This document shows positions 15,014-24,608 of a stretch of DNA of 64,000 bases, piece by piece. Below the pieces are notes generated by a model that saw only the letters and a list, made by a program, of their open reading frames with translations, ran no database searches and was not told where the DNA came from. The position numbers were made by a program, and so were the translations under genes. Each line of letters opens with the position of its first letter. Within the stretch, counting starts at the first letter, position 1. The DNA comes from Marivirga salinae (lineage in GTDB: Bacteria; Bacteroidota; Bacteroidia; Cytophagales; Cyclobacteriaceae): positions 3,596,001-3,660,000 of the forward strand of contig NZ_CP129971.1 in NCBI RefSeq assembly GCF_030503855.1. Direction: 5' to 3'.

Positions 15014-17851
15014 ATGATAATTAAAAAACAAAACTTAAAAGCTTTAATGAAAAGCACACTGCTAGCAATAGCAGCATCAAGCTTGGTATTTACGGCTTGT
15101 GATCCCGAAGAAGAGATGACCCCAGAAATGCCGACTGGATCAATTTCTGTATCAGATCAAACTTTGGATGGAAATACAATAATTGTTGATAATGTAACGC
15201 TCAACAAAGCAGGTTGGGTTGTAGTACATGCATCTAATGCAGCTGGTGATGGTCCACAAGTACCAGAAATAATATCTGAGCCATTATTAGTTGAAGAGGG
15301 AATGAACAATGATGTTGAAGTTACATTGACGAACCCAGATGATATTGAAGATGGAGATCAAGTTTGGGTAATGCTACATACGGATGATGGAGAAACGGGT
15401 GTTTATGAATTTGATGGCTCAAACGGATTGGATGGTCCAATTTTGAATGATGACGAATCTATTGTTGTTAGTCCATTGACTTTAACAATTGACACACCAA
15501 TGCCAATGGGAATGTTAACGGTTTCTGACCAAACACTTTCTCAAAACATGGTGAAAATAGAAAATGTAAATCTTGACCAAAATGGTTGGATTGTAGTACA
15601 TGCAAGCAATGAATCAGGTGATGGGCCACAAGTGCCTGAAATCATCTCAGAGCCATTATTAGTGGAAGCTGGAGAGCAAAATAATTTAATGGTTGCATTA
15701 TCTGATGGAGTAGAACTTTCTGATGGAGATCAATTGTGGATAATGCTTCATACTGACACTGGTGAGGCAGGAATTTATGAATTTGATGGGGCAAATGGAT
15801 TTGACGGTCCTATTTTAGACAGTGAAGGCAATATTGTAGTAACTCCAATCACAGTTTCTGCGGCATCCATAACTGCAAGTAATCAAGTAGTTAATGAAAA
15901 CTCGGTAGTAATTGATGAAATAAATGCTGCTGTTGATGGATGGATCGTAATTCATGCGGATAATGAAGGCGCGCCTGGTGCGGTTCTAGGACAATCTTTT
16001 GTAGAAGCTGGAATAAATGAAAATGTTTCTATCGATTTAGGTGATGCAGTGTTTGCAGGAGGTGAAGTGCTATTTCCAATGTTACATATTGAAAGTCCAG
16101 CGGATGGAGAATATGGATTCCCTGACAATGGTGATGGGCCAGAAGTATTTGGTGAAGATGTAGTAGTAGTAAGTATGGAAACAATTGCACCTACTGGTTC
16201 AATTACAGTTGAAGACCAAGCTGTAGACGCAAATACAATAACTGTTAGTGATTTGACAGTAGATGCAACATCTTGGGTAGTAGTACATGCAAGTAACGAA
16301 GCTGGAGATGGTCCGCAAGTTCCAGAAATTATCTCTACTCCAGTACAATTGGAAGCAGGTTCAAATAGCAATGTAGAAATAACATTAACTGAGCCAGTTG
16401 CAGGAGATGATGTTTTATATGTAATGATTCACACAGATAATGGTACTATAGGTGAATATGAATTTGACGGTGCAAATGGTTTTGACGGACCTGTTGTAAC
16501 AGAATCCTTTACTGCCACCCCACCTCAAGCAAATATATTTGTTGCAGCTGAACAAGCAATTGATGCTAAAACGATTACAGCTGATGAGATTTCAGTCAAT
16601 GCTACGTCATGGGTAGTTGTACATGCAGGTGATGGAAATGGTAACCCTATTGTACCAGGTATCATTTCAAATCCTGTTCAAATTGAACCAGGTACTAATG
16701 AAGATGTTATTTTAGAATTGACTGAAGAAGTTTCAGTAGGTGACAACTTATTTGTAATGGTACATACTGACAATGGTGTAATTGGAGAATATGAATTTGA
16801 TGGTGCAAACGGATTAGATGGTCCTGTTAATACAGTAATGACTACAGTTCGCAATCCTTCTGTATTGATTACAGTAAATGATCAAATAATCCAAGGGAAC
16901 ACGATTACTGCTGAAGTATTGTCAGTTGATGTAACAAGTTGGGTTGTAGTACATGCCAGCAATGCTGCTGGAGATGGACCACAAGTCCCGGAAATTATTT
17001 CTGAACCGCTTCAATTATTGCCAGGAAATAATACTGATACTGAGATTACATTAACAGAAACAGTGGATGCAAATTCTACTATCTATGTTATGGTTCATAA
17101 TGATAATGGTGTAATAGGAGAATATGAATTTGATGGTGCAAACGGATTAGATGGCCCACTTTCAACTCAATCTATAGTTACTCAAGCACCAACTGGCTCA
17201 TTTACTGCAAATGATCAAACTTTAACTAATGGAAATGTAATTGTTGAAAGTATCACAGTAGGTCAGCCATCTTGGGTAGTGATTCACAGAGATAATGGAG
17301 CAGGCTCATTTGAAGCACCCGGTATCATTTCAGAACCGGTGGCTTTAGAAGCAGGAACTTCAACAGATGTTGAGATTTCTTTTGCTGATGGTGAAACTGT
17401 TGCTGACGGTGAAACTATTTGGATCATGTTGCACAATGACAATGGAGTTGTAGGTAGTTATGAGTTTGATGGTGCCAATGGCTTAGACAATCCAATCACT
17501 TTCTCATCCATTGTAGTATCAGAAGCAAACGCAATCAATTATGATGTGACTAATGATGGAGCAAGTGCTTACTTATTCTCAGGAAATGGATTAACTAATT
17601 CATCAAACCCTGATATTACGCTTGTGAGAGGTGAAACTTATACTTTCACTGTAAACGCTTCAGGACATCCATTCTACATAAATGATACACAAGGAACCGG
17701 AACAGCTAATGCTTATAATAATGGAGTAAGTAATAATGGAGCTCAATCAGGAACTGTGACTTTTACAGTTCCTAATGATGCACCTAGCACATTATTCTAT
17801 AATTGTGAATTTCATGGGTCAATGACTGGCACTATAACAATTACCGATTAA
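15014..17851 (+). CDS. Large surface lipoprotein: seven repeats plus cupredoxin-like domain
   Basis: This is a 945-residue lipoprotein (lipobox VFTAC, Cys29). Seven ~105-115-residue repeats follow, between about residues 42 and 825. Each starts like SITVxDQxxxxNTI, continues with SWVVVHASNEAGDGPQVP and ends YEFDGANGLDGP, close to what is called DUF7282. The third repeat is the most divergent. The last ~105 residues form a plastocyanin-like domain with possible copper ligands His885 (ASGHPFYIND), Cys931, His934 and Met937 (YNCEFHGSMTG). It is probably outer-membrane or surface-exposed, and copper binding is inferred. It is monocistronic, with a strong terminator 112 bp downstream. Confidence 0.88.
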   Translation: MIIKKQNLKALMKSTLLAIAASSLVFTACDPEEEMTPEMPTGSISVSDQTLDGNTIIVDNVTLNKAGWVVVHASNAAGDGPQVPEIISEPLLVEEGMNNDVEVTLTNPDDIEDGDQVWVMLHTDDGETGVYEFDGSNGLDGPILNDDESIVVSPLTLTIDTPMPMGMLTVSDQTLSQNMVKIENVNLDQNGWIVVHASNESGDGPQVPEIISEPLLVEAGEQNNLMVALSDGVELSDGDQLWIMLHTDTGEAGIYEFDGANGFDGPILDSEGNIVVTPITVSAASITASNQVVNENSVVIDEINAAVDGWIVIHADNEGAPGAVLGQSFVEAGINENVSIDLGDAVFAGGEVLFPMLHIESPADGEYGFPDNGDGPEVFGEDVVVVSMETIAPTGSITVEDQAVDANTITVSDLTVDATSWVVVHASNEAGDGPQVPEIISTPVQLEAGSNSNVEITLTEPVAGDDVLYVMIHTDNGTIGEYEFDGANGFDGPVVTESFTATPPQANIFVAAEQAIDAKTITADEISVNATSWVVVHAGDGNGNPIVPGIISNPVQIEPGTNEDVILELTEEVSVGDNLFVMVHTDNGVIGEYEFDGANGLDGPVNTVMTTVRNPSVLITVNDQIIQGNTITAEVLSVDVTSWVVVHASNAAGDGPQVPEIISEPLQLLPGNNTDTEITLTETVDANSTIYVMVHNDNGVIGEYEFDGANGLDGPLSTQSIVTQAPTGSFTANDQTLTNGNVIVESITVGQPSWVVIHRDNGAGSFEAPGIISEPVALEAGTSTDVEISFADGETVADGETIWIMLHNDNGVVGSYEFDGANGLDNPITFSSIVVSEANAINYDVTNDGASAYLFSGNGLTNSSNPDITLVRGETYTFTVNASGHPFYINDTQGTGTANAYNNGVSNNGAQSGTVTFTVPNDAPSTLFYNCEFHGSMTGTITITD

Positions 17852-17963
17852 GAACAATTCTAAGTTTGTTTAGGATAAAGTTAAAATGCCCTTAATGAAA
17901 GGATATTTTATCAAGTTTAGCCAAAACAAATTTAAACCTATTTTCATAGTAGTTTAACGGTTT

Positions 17964-17993
17964 AAAAGCGACTCAAATGAGTCGCTTTTTTTA
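17964..17993 (+). terminator. Intrinsic terminator of the repeat lipoprotein gene
   Basis: AAAAGCGACTC and GAGTCGCTTTT form a perfect stem with a T-run. The region 17852-17963 before it holds nothing recognisable. Confidence 0.85.
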
Positions 17994-18152
17994 TTAAAAA
18001 CTAATGATGCTTGAGAATACAATAACTAATGCCAAATTGCCTAAAATAATGGCTAATGTTTCGAGTATAATTCCAAAATAGTAGAATACTCCAACTATAA
18101 TGGCTAATAAAATTATAATGGTTTTATCAGCAGTCCTCCTATTGGCTTGCAT
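17994..18152 (-). CDS. Small membrane protein, 52 residues
   Basis: A short frame starts at ATG 18150-18152. It encodes a basic N-terminus (MQANRRTADK) followed by two hydrophobic stretches (TIIILLAIIVGVFYYFG and ETLAIILGNLALVIVFSS), consistent with one long or two short membrane helices. It follows the RamB-like regulator gene on the same strand after 91 bp. Its stop codon touches the terminator of the opposing gene. I do not recognise the family. The good membrane topology and positive-inside start support it being real. Confidence 0.45.
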   Translation of the reverse strand: MQANRRTADKTIIILLAIIVGVFYYFGIILETLAIILGNLALVIVFSSIISF

Positions 18153-18243
18153 AGTGATTTATCTCAATAAATTTAATCAATCGAAGAACTAAGGGTATAA
18201 CTTATGGTATTAAGGAATTATCTCCAACTTTTCCATTATTCAA

Positions 18244-19731
18244 TTATTGGTGAGTCAAAAGTTCAACCGCTTTTTTCATAGCGTTCAGTTGTTGTTTTTG
18301 CTCATAAATATGGGCAGGTGCAGCTCTTTCCTGGCAATCATAAAGCGGGCAAGTCTCGCAAGTTTCATTGACAATTCTAATAGGGATTACAGGATCACTG
18401 TAAAATTTCACTTTGCGTTTCATAGCTGGAGTGATTAACAAACCAATAGACACACTGCTATTCTGACCAATGTTTTTATTACTTGGCTTAGCCAAACTGA
18501 TAATCAAATATTCATTATCAGAATTGACATATTGACTGCGCTGTACTTTGCACTTTACTTTATCTTGCCCATCCCCTGCTTGACTTCTTAATTCTTTTAG
18601 AATTTCAATAGACGCCCATCTTCGGCAGTAGTGTTGATCTAGTGCAGTTCCATGAGGATTATGCAGACCTGAAAGGTGCATTTCCTTTGTCAGTTTGAAT
18701 GTTTCTTCATTGGATGTGCTAAAACGCAGAAAGAATAATTCCTTAATGCCAAAAACTTTGGGCAATAAATTGGTCATTCTATGCATCAGCATTTCAGGTG
18801 TGCATTGATATGTTTCTAGAATATCTAGTAACAAATTGGGATTAAACTTTGGCTCAGATAAAAAATTTTTCAAGTCTTCTACTATTGCTTTTTCAGGTAA
18901 AGCCAGTGCACAAGCAAAATATGAAGCTTTATAATTATTCAATACTTCTTCAAATGAGTTTACAGATATCCAGCTAGAAGTAAAAGGTCTAGGACTTAAA
19001 CTTAAATTATGATATCCGAGCTCCTTTGCCATGGTAAAAAGCTTCTGTGATTCTGTTAATTTTGGATTCATCAATAGCTGTGGAGCATCTCCAGGTATGG
19101 TCATAGAACGCAGTGGCTTTAACTCTTGCTGATGTTCCAATCCATTTGGTAAAACCTGATAATTAAATTCTGAACTCAATATTTCCTGAAATTGCTGGAA
19201 TGTATAAGGATATGAAATATCATTGAAGAATTGAGTTCTGAATGTCTCAACCGCTTCTTCAATACTTTCAAAATAATTATCGTGCATTTCCTGAAAAGAA
19301 CGCAACATATTGAGATACAAACTTTCGACCCTCAATCCATAATTCCTACTAATTTCTATCAGAGTGCTTAAAAAAGCTCCCAATTTTGCGGGGGCATTAC
19401 TTAGTAAATCCAATAAATGAGCAGGCTCAATTCCAAATAGCTCTAAGGGCAGTTCTTTAAAAAGGTTGGATTGCAATAATTCTCCCAAAGGAGCCAGTTT
19501 TTTACTTAATTGCAGGGAAACCAAATCATCAAAACTGACTTCCAATGTTTCTGAAAGTTTATTGATTTTCTCAATTTTAGGATATTTTTTACCCTTTTCT
19601 ATTTCGTTTAGGTAAGAGGCTGACAAGCCTGTTTGCTTTGATAATTGTGCAAAAGACAAGCCTTTTTCTAAGCGTAACTGCCGCACTTTTAAACCAAAGA
19701 TAAGTTTTACATTTTCTTGAGATATAGCCAT
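18244..19731 (-). CDS. RamB/ScfR-like XRE transcriptional regulator of the glyoxylate bypass
   Basis: This is a 495-residue regulator. The N-terminal XRE helix-turn-helix (about 14-68, GLSFAQLSKQTGLSASYLNEIEKG) is followed by an ImmA/IrrE-like domain whose metal motif HELGH is replaced by KELGY (236-240), so it is not a protease. A C-terminal short-chain-fatty-acid-regulator domain ends in CETCPLYDCQERAAP. This architecture is that of RamB, PrpC-type and ScfR proteins, which control acetate or propionate metabolism. It is divergent from aceB-aceA with palindromic sites between them, so it very likely controls them, and itself because one site overlaps its own -7 element. Confidence 0.88.
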   Translation of the reverse strand: MAISQENVKLIFGLKVRQLRLEKGLSFAQLSKQTGLSASYLNEIEKGKKYPKIEKINKLSETLEVSFDDLVSLQLSKKLAPLGELLQSNLFKELPLELFGIEPAHLLDLLSNAPAKLGAFLSTLIEISRNYGLRVESLYLNMLRSFQEMHDNYFESIEEAVETFRTQFFNDISYPYTFQQFQEILSSEFNYQVLPNGLEHQQELKPLRSMTIPGDAPQLLMNPKLTESQKLFTMAKELGYHNLSLSPRPFTSSWISVNSFEEVLNNYKASYFACALALPEKAIVEDLKNFLSEPKFNPNLLLDILETYQCTPEMLMHRMTNLLPKVFGIKELFFLRFSTSNEETFKLTKEMHLSGLHNPHGTALDQHYCRRWASIEILKELRSQAGDGQDKVKCKVQRSQYVNSDNEYLIISLAKPSNKNIGQNSSVSIGLLITPAMKRKVKFYSDPVIPIRIVNETCETCPLYDCQERAAPAHIYEQKQQLNAMKKAVELLTHQ

Positions 19732-19833
19732 TATTAGTTGTATTTATTGTTATTTCTTGTTCTCCTAAAAAGCGAAGAAACTTTTTTCAATTTTTTTTCA
19801 ATGCCTTAATTACTCATTACTTCTTTTAAAGTC

Positions 19834-19906
19834 ATTCGCAAATATAGCGAATAAAATCCAATAGCGAATATTCGCTTGTTATTTAATTTTCGCTAACCTA
19901 CATTTG
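19834..19906. promoter_or_regulatory. Operator/promoter region between regulator and aceBA
   Basis: Three sites share GCGAA/TTCGC. ATTCGCAAATATAGCGAAT (19834-19852) is a 6-bp inverted repeat around 7 bp. AGCGAATATTCGCT (19863-19876) is a perfect 14-bp palindrome. A half-site TTTCGCTAA lies at 19888-19896. The aceB promoter appears as TTG at 19876-19878 and TACATTTG at 19899-19906 (20-bp spacer), so the palindrome touches the -33 box and the half-site sits in the spacer. On the other strand TATATTTG (complement of 19839-19846) would be the regulator's -7 box, inside the first site. The layout fits binding by the RamB-like protein with autoregulation. Confidence 0.7.
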
Positions 19907-19938
19907 AAACATCAATCATCTTAAAAACTGATAATCAA

Positions 19939-21531
19939 ATGGAAACTACGTCAGCACAATTAAAAAAATCGAAAAAGAAAAATGAAGACTTTAGCTTATT
20001 GACAGATGAAGCCATTTCATTCTTAAATAAACTGCATGAAAGGTTTAATGAAAAAAGATTTGAGCTATTAGGGAGAAGAGAACAAGTTTATGATCAAATC
20101 AAACAAGGTAAGGATTTAGATTTCCCGAAAAGCACCGAAGATGTCCGCAATGATCCTGATTGGAAAATTGCTCCTTTACCTAAAGACTTACAGGATAGAA
20201 AAGTAGAAATCACGGGTCCTGTAGATAGAAAAATGATTATTAATGCGCTAAACTCTGGAGCTAGAGTTTTTATGGCAGATTTTGAAGATTCTACAAGCCC
20301 TACTTGGAAAAACATAACCGAAGGGCAGCAAAATTTATATGATGCCATCAGAAAACAAATTGATTTTACAGCTGATAATGGCAAGGACTACAAGTTAAAA
20401 GATAAAACTGCGGTTCTAAAAGTTAGACCTAGAGGATGGCATTTATCGGAAAAGAACTTTTTAGTAGATGGTGAACCTATTTCTGCTTCACTATTTGATT
20501 TCGGATTATACTTCTTTCATAATGCTCATGAATTAATAAGAAATGGAAGCGGACCTTATTTCTACTTACCAAAATTGGAGCATAGATGCGAAGCCAGATT
20601 ATGGAATGAGGTATTTGTATTTGCTCAAAATGAATTGGGAATCCCAATCGGCACTATAAAATCTACTGTATTAGTAGAAACCATCACAGCTGCTTTTCAG
20701 ATGGAGGAAATTATCTATGAATTGAAAGACCATATGGCTGGTCTTAATGCAGGTAGATGGGATTACATTTTCAGTTTTATCAAGAAATTCAGAGATAGAC
20801 CTGATTACATCTTACCAGATAGAAATCAAGTGACTATGCAAGTTCCCTTTATGAAGGCTTATGCCAATCTTTTGGTAAAAACTTGTCATAAAAGAGGTGC
20901 TCATGCAATTGGCGGTATGTCTGCTTTTATTCCAACTAAAGATGAAGAGCAAAATCAGAAAATATTCGATAAAGTTAGAAATGATAAAACAGAAGAAGCA
21001 CTAGCAGGATACGATGGAAGTTGGGTAGCACATCCGGCATTAATTCCAGCAGTTGAAGCTGTATTCGATCAAATCATTGGAGATAAGCCTCACCAAAAAC
21101 ATATTTTAAAAGAAGATTTTAGCACTACGCCTTCTGCTTTAACTAGCCCAAATGTGATGTATGGAGAGGTTACTGAAAAAGGGGTTCGGATGAACATCAA
21201 TGTAGCTTTATTGTATATCGAATCTTGGTTACAAGGAACAGGTGCAGCAGCCATCTATAATCTTATGGAAGATGCAGCCACTGCAGAAATCAGTAGAGCG
21301 CAATTATGGCAATGGTATCATCACCAAGTATCCTTTAAAAACGGAAAGATTTTTAATAGAGCCCTTTTCTGCATGCTATTAGAAGAAGAAACTGCAAAAG
21401 TAAAAGAAATGCTAGGTCAGGTAAGAGTGGAAACTGGAAAGTTGGCAATTGCCAGAGATCTTTTGAAAAACCTGGTGAAGAGCGAAGATTTTGAAGACTT
21501 CCTTACTCTTAAAGCATACCCACACATATAA
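19939..21531 (+). CDS. aceB: Malate synthase A
   Basis: This is a 530-residue enzyme, close to the ~533 of E. coli AceB. It condenses glyoxylate and acetyl-CoA to malate in the glyoxylate bypass. Signature regions are FMADFEDSTSPTW, LKVRPRGWHL, and the strongly conserved DHMAGLNAGRWDYIFSFIKKF (split across about 259-280), with GSWVAHPALIPA and a C-terminal EISRAQLWQWYHH helix. It is cytosolic. It is first gene of an aceB-aceA operon (35-bp gap) that faces the RamB-like regulator, indicating growth on acetate or fatty acids. Confidence 0.97.
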   Translation: METTSAQLKKSKKKNEDFSLLTDEAISFLNKLHERFNEKRFELLGRREQVYDQIKQGKDLDFPKSTEDVRNDPDWKIAPLPKDLQDRKVEITGPVDRKMIINALNSGARVFMADFEDSTSPTWKNITEGQQNLYDAIRKQIDFTADNGKDYKLKDKTAVLKVRPRGWHLSEKNFLVDGEPISASLFDFGLYFFHNAHELIRNGSGPYFYLPKLEHRCEARLWNEVFVFAQNELGIPIGTIKSTVLVETITAAFQMEEIIYELKDHMAGLNAGRWDYIFSFIKKFRDRPDYILPDRNQVTMQVPFMKAYANLLVKTCHKRGAHAIGGMSAFIPTKDEEQNQKIFDKVRNDKTEEALAGYDGSWVAHPALIPAVEAVFDQIIGDKPHQKHILKEDFSTTPSALTSPNVMYGEVTEKGVRMNINVALLYIESWLQGTGAAAIYNLMEDAATAEISRAQLWQWYHHQVSFKNGKIFNRALFCMLLEEETAKVKEMLGQVRVETGKLAIARDLLKNLVKSEDFEDFLTLKAYPHI

Positions 21532-21566
21532 ATCAATTTCAAATCATACTATAAAATATAAACGAC

Positions 21567-22841
21567 ATGGATACTCAAGAAAAAATTCACCAAATAAAAA
21601 CAGATTGGGAAACTAACCCAAGATGGAAAGATGTAGAACGTACATACACTGCTGAAGAAGTAGTGAAATTAGCAGGAACTGTGAAAATTGACCATAGTTT
21701 AGCCCGATTAGGTGCTGAAAGATTATGGGATTTATTAAAAAAAGAAGAATTTGTTTCTGGCTTAGGTGCTCTAACTGGAAACCAAGCCATACAAGAAGTT
21801 CAAGCTGGTTTAAAAGCCATTTACTTAAGTGGATGGCAAGTAGCAGCTGATGCTAACCTAGCTGGCCAAATGTACCCTGATCAGAGCTTATATCCTGCCG
21901 ACAGTGTACCAAATGTTGTAAAGCGTATCAACAATGCCTTACTAAGAGCAGATCAAATTCAATCCGTAAGCGGAGAAGGTGATATTCATTGGATGGCTCC
22001 TATAGTAGCAGATGCTGAAGCAGGATTTGGAGGTAATTTGAATGCTTTTGAATTAATGAAAGGTATGATTGAAGCTGGAGCAGCTGGTGTTCATTTTGAA
22101 GATCAATTATCTTCAGCTAAGAAATGTGGTCACTTAGGCGGGAAAGTTTTAGTACCCACTCAGGAGGCAATCAATAAACTAATCTCAGCAAGACTTGCAA
22201 CAGATGTGATGGGAGTTCCTACTATCATCATTGCAAGAACTGATGCTGATGCTGCTAATTTATTAACCTCGGATGTAGATGAAAGAGATCGTCAATTTCT
22301 AACTGGTGAAAGATCCGATGAAGGATTCTTTGGTGTGAAAAATGGATTGGAGCAGGCCATCAATAGAGGTCTTGCATATGCACCTTATGCTGATTTGGTA
22401 TGGTGTGAAACCTCACATCCTGATTTGGGTGAAGCAAGGGAATTTGCTCAAGCGATAAAAGAAAAATATCCTGATAAAATGCTTGCTTATAACTGCTCAC
22501 CATCATTCAACTGGGCCGCAAAACTAACTGAAAGTGAAATGTTGGAGTACCGCGAAAAACTAGCTGAAATGGGATATAAATTCCAGTTCATCACATTAGC
22601 TGGATTCCATGCTTTAAATACTGCGATGTTTGAATTGGCTACTGCTTACAAAAACAAAGGAATGGCCGGATACTCTGAATTGCAGGAAAGAGAATTTGCT
22701 TTACAGAAACAAGGTTTCAAAGCAGTAAAACACCAAGCTTTTGTGGGAACAGGCTATTTTGATGCCGTTCAAAATGCTGTTACACAAGGAAAATCTTCTA
22801 CTACTGCCCTAAAAGGCTCAACTGAAGAAGCTCAATTTTAA
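21567..22841 (+). CDS. aceA: Isocitrate lyase
   Basis: This is a 424-residue enzyme, of the short bacterial class. It cleaves isocitrate to succinate and glyoxylate. The catalytic loop KKCGH (Cys187) is intact, as are the metal-binding [24 protein letters not shown] and the [11 protein letters not shown] segment. It follows malate synthase by 35 bp in one operon and ends at a terminator, so the whole bypass is in one transcript under the upstream operators. Confidence 0.97.
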   Translation: MDTQEKIHQIKTDWETNPRWKDVERTYTAEEVVKLAGTVKIDHSLARLGAERLWDLLKKEEFVSGLGALTGNQAIQEVQAGLKAIYLSGWQVAADANLAGQMYPDQSLYPADSVPNVVKRINNALLRADQIQSVSGEGDIHWMAPIVADAEAGFGGNLNAFELMKGMIEAGAAGVHFEDQLSSAKKCGHLGGKVLVPTQEAINKLISARLATDVMGVPTIIIARTDADAANLLTSDVDERDRQFLTGERSDEGFFGVKNGLEQAINRGLAYAPYADLVWCETSHPDLGEAREFAQAIKEKYPDKMLAYNCSPSFNWAAKLTESEMLEYREKLAEMGYKFQFITLAGFHALNTAMFELATAYKNKGMAGYSELQEREFALQKQGFKAVKHQAFVGTGYFDAVQNAVTQGKSSTTALKGSTEEAQF

Positions 22842-23241
22842 AATATCGTTTCCGTAGTTTACACCGAAAGGTGTTTCATGTAAAAAAGGCTTCTGAAAGG
22901 AAGTCTTTTTTCATTATAACTCTCCTATTTCAGTCTCTTTCAAACTCCATTTAACATCTTAATTTTATTAATAAACCCATCAAGTTAATTAAACTCAGGT
23001 TAATACTTGAATATCTCATTTTGTGTAATTTGTCTGTTAGGCTCTTTTAAAGTTCATTTCTTAATTCGTGAATATTTAAGGTGACAGCAATGAAAATGAG
23101 ACTACTTCGCTGCTGTTTCATTTTGAATGCAGACTTGCTTACCACCTCAAACATTACTCTCAATAATGCACAAATTCACATTTTATTCAACATAATGTAG
23201 TTGAAGTAGTATAATAACATAGACTAACCATAAACATTCAT
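22842..23241. other. Gene-free stretch after aceA
   Basis: Besides the aceA terminator, it contains a short ACACC/GGTGT hairpin at about 22861-22874 and an imperfect inverted repeat around GCAATGAAAATGA and TCATTTTGAATGC (about 23088-23132). No coding frame or clear promoter is visible. Confidence 0.4.
22882..22911 (+). terminator. Intrinsic terminator of aceBA
   Basis: AAAAAAGGCTTC and GAAGTCTTTTTT pair with one G-U wobble and end in a T-run, 40 bp after aceA. Confidence 0.75.
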
Positions 23242-24195
23242 ATGAGAAATTTAACTTTTAGAAACGGTGATATTTTACCCGCTTTAGGACTAGGAACCTG
23301 GAAATCAGAGACTGGAGAGGTTTATAAAGCAGTATTGGAAGCCATTAAGGTAGGTTACCGCCATATTGATTGCGCCTACATATATGGAAATGAAAAAGAA
23401 ATCGGGGATGCTCTTCAAAAAGCTTTTAATGATGGTTTGTGCACTCGAAAAGAAATATTCATCACTTCTAAATTGTGGAACAATGCCCACTTGCCAGAAG
23501 ATGTGGAACCTGCGCTTAAGCAAACTTTAAAAGACTTACAGTTAGATTACTTAGACCTATATCTAATGCACTGGCCGGTGGCTCAAAAGCCTGAATCACA
23601 ATTCCCAGAATCAGGGGATGACTTTTTAGGACAAGACAATGCCCCTATTCAAAAGACCTGGAAAGCTATGGAAAAATTGGTAGACGCTGGGCTCACCAAA
23701 CATATAGGTGTAGCAAATTTCAATATCACTAATCTGGAGAAATTAAGAGAAATTGCCACCATCAAACCTGAAATGAATCAGGTAGAGTTACATCCTAGAT
23801 TGGTTCAAGAAGATTTGGTTACATTCTGCAAAAAGCATGACATTTTGATGACGGCTTATTCTCCTTTAGGTTCGAAAGATAGAGCCAGTCAAATGAAAAA
23901 GGATGATGAACCGGATTTATTTGAATTGGATGTTATTAAAAATATTGCAGATAAATACAATAAAACTCCAGCACAGATTTTAATTGCTTATGCCTTAAAT
24001 CGTGGTATTTCAGTTATTCCAAAATCAACAAATCCTGGAAGAATAAAGCAAAACCTAGAAGCAGATAAGATAGATTTAAGCAGAGATGAAGTAGAAGCCA
24101 TCAGCAAAGAAGATGAGAATTATCGTTTTGTAGATGGTAGCTTCTGGACACAGGACGGCTCTCCTTATACTATGGAAGATTTTTGGGGAAAGTGA
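23242..24195 (+). CDS. Aldo/keto reductase
   Basis: This is a 317-residue NADPH-dependent carbonyl reductase with the complete AKR catalytic tetrad: Asp43 and Tyr48 (HIDCAYIYGNE), Lys77 (ITSKLWN) and His110 (LMHWP). The cofactor-binding IPKSTNPGRIKQN segment is near the C-terminus. The overall length and LGLGTWKS start are typical of AKR families 1-4. It is cytosolic and monocistronic, with its own terminator. The physiological aldehyde or ketone cannot be inferred. Confidence 0.93.
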   Translation: MRNLTFRNGDILPALGLGTWKSETGEVYKAVLEAIKVGYRHIDCAYIYGNEKEIGDALQKAFNDGLCTRKEIFITSKLWNNAHLPEDVEPALKQTLKDLQLDYLDLYLMHWPVAQKPESQFPESGDDFLGQDNAPIQKTWKAMEKLVDAGLTKHIGVANFNITNLEKLREIATIKPEMNQVELHPRLVQEDLVTFCKKHDILMTAYSPLGSKDRASQMKKDDEPDLFELDVIKNIADKYNKTPAQILIAYALNRGISVIPKSTNPGRIKQNLEADKIDLSRDEVEAISKEDENYRFVDGSFWTQDGSPYTMEDFWGK

Positions 24196-24234
24196 TTAAT
24201 TAATAATTAGTAATTTTTTAATTAATAATTTAAC

Positions 24235-24267
24235 CAGCCAACGGAAGTGGATTTCGTTGGCTGTTTT
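24235..24267 (+). terminator. Intrinsic terminator of the aldo/keto reductase gene
   Basis: CAGCCAACG and CGTTGGCTG form a perfect 9-bp stem followed by TTTT. The sequence is strikingly similar to the terminator at 26192-26229. Confidence 0.8.
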
Positions 24268-24335
24268 AGTTTATAGAGATACTATTCATTTAAAATAAAA
24301 AATTACCCTAGGGATTAAACCTTAATAAAAATCAA

Positions 24336-24440
24336 TTATTGATTTACTGCTCCCCTCCTACCAGCTTCTTTCTTATTCACATAATCCTCTATCAATCAAT
24401 ATAAATGCGTGTAAAAGAATATGAAATAATATCCTTTTAG
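24336..24440 (-). pseudogene. Decayed copy of the 41-residue membrane protein gene at 27423-27548
   Basis: Read leftward the frame gives ..FIFFYTHLY, a TGA stop, then LIEDYVNKKEAGRRG..NQ and a TAA. The intact paralogue reads ..VFFNTVLYILIEDYVNKIEGRK. The DNA is near-identical over the ATTCACATAATCCTCTATCA block. No start codon is preserved upstream. It is therefore a remnant of a duplicated small membrane gene. The rest of the gap 24268-24608 is AT-rich with nothing else recognisable. Confidence 0.6.
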
Positions 24441-24608
24441 ATTCATCTGGAAAGTTATAGCCTTAATCTTATGATTAATGGCATTAAACTAAACAATAAT
24501 AAAATATTCATATATGAACCATTTAAATAAACAATTTATATTAAGTTTACGAGATTAAACAAAAAATCATTTCTATTAAAACCTAATTGTTCAAATTAAT
24601 TTTTTTTT

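Noticed and set aside
15952..16371. 139-codon antisense frame inside the repeat lipoprotein
   Set aside because: It is a composition-driven shadow of the repeats with low-complexity Ser/Thr content.
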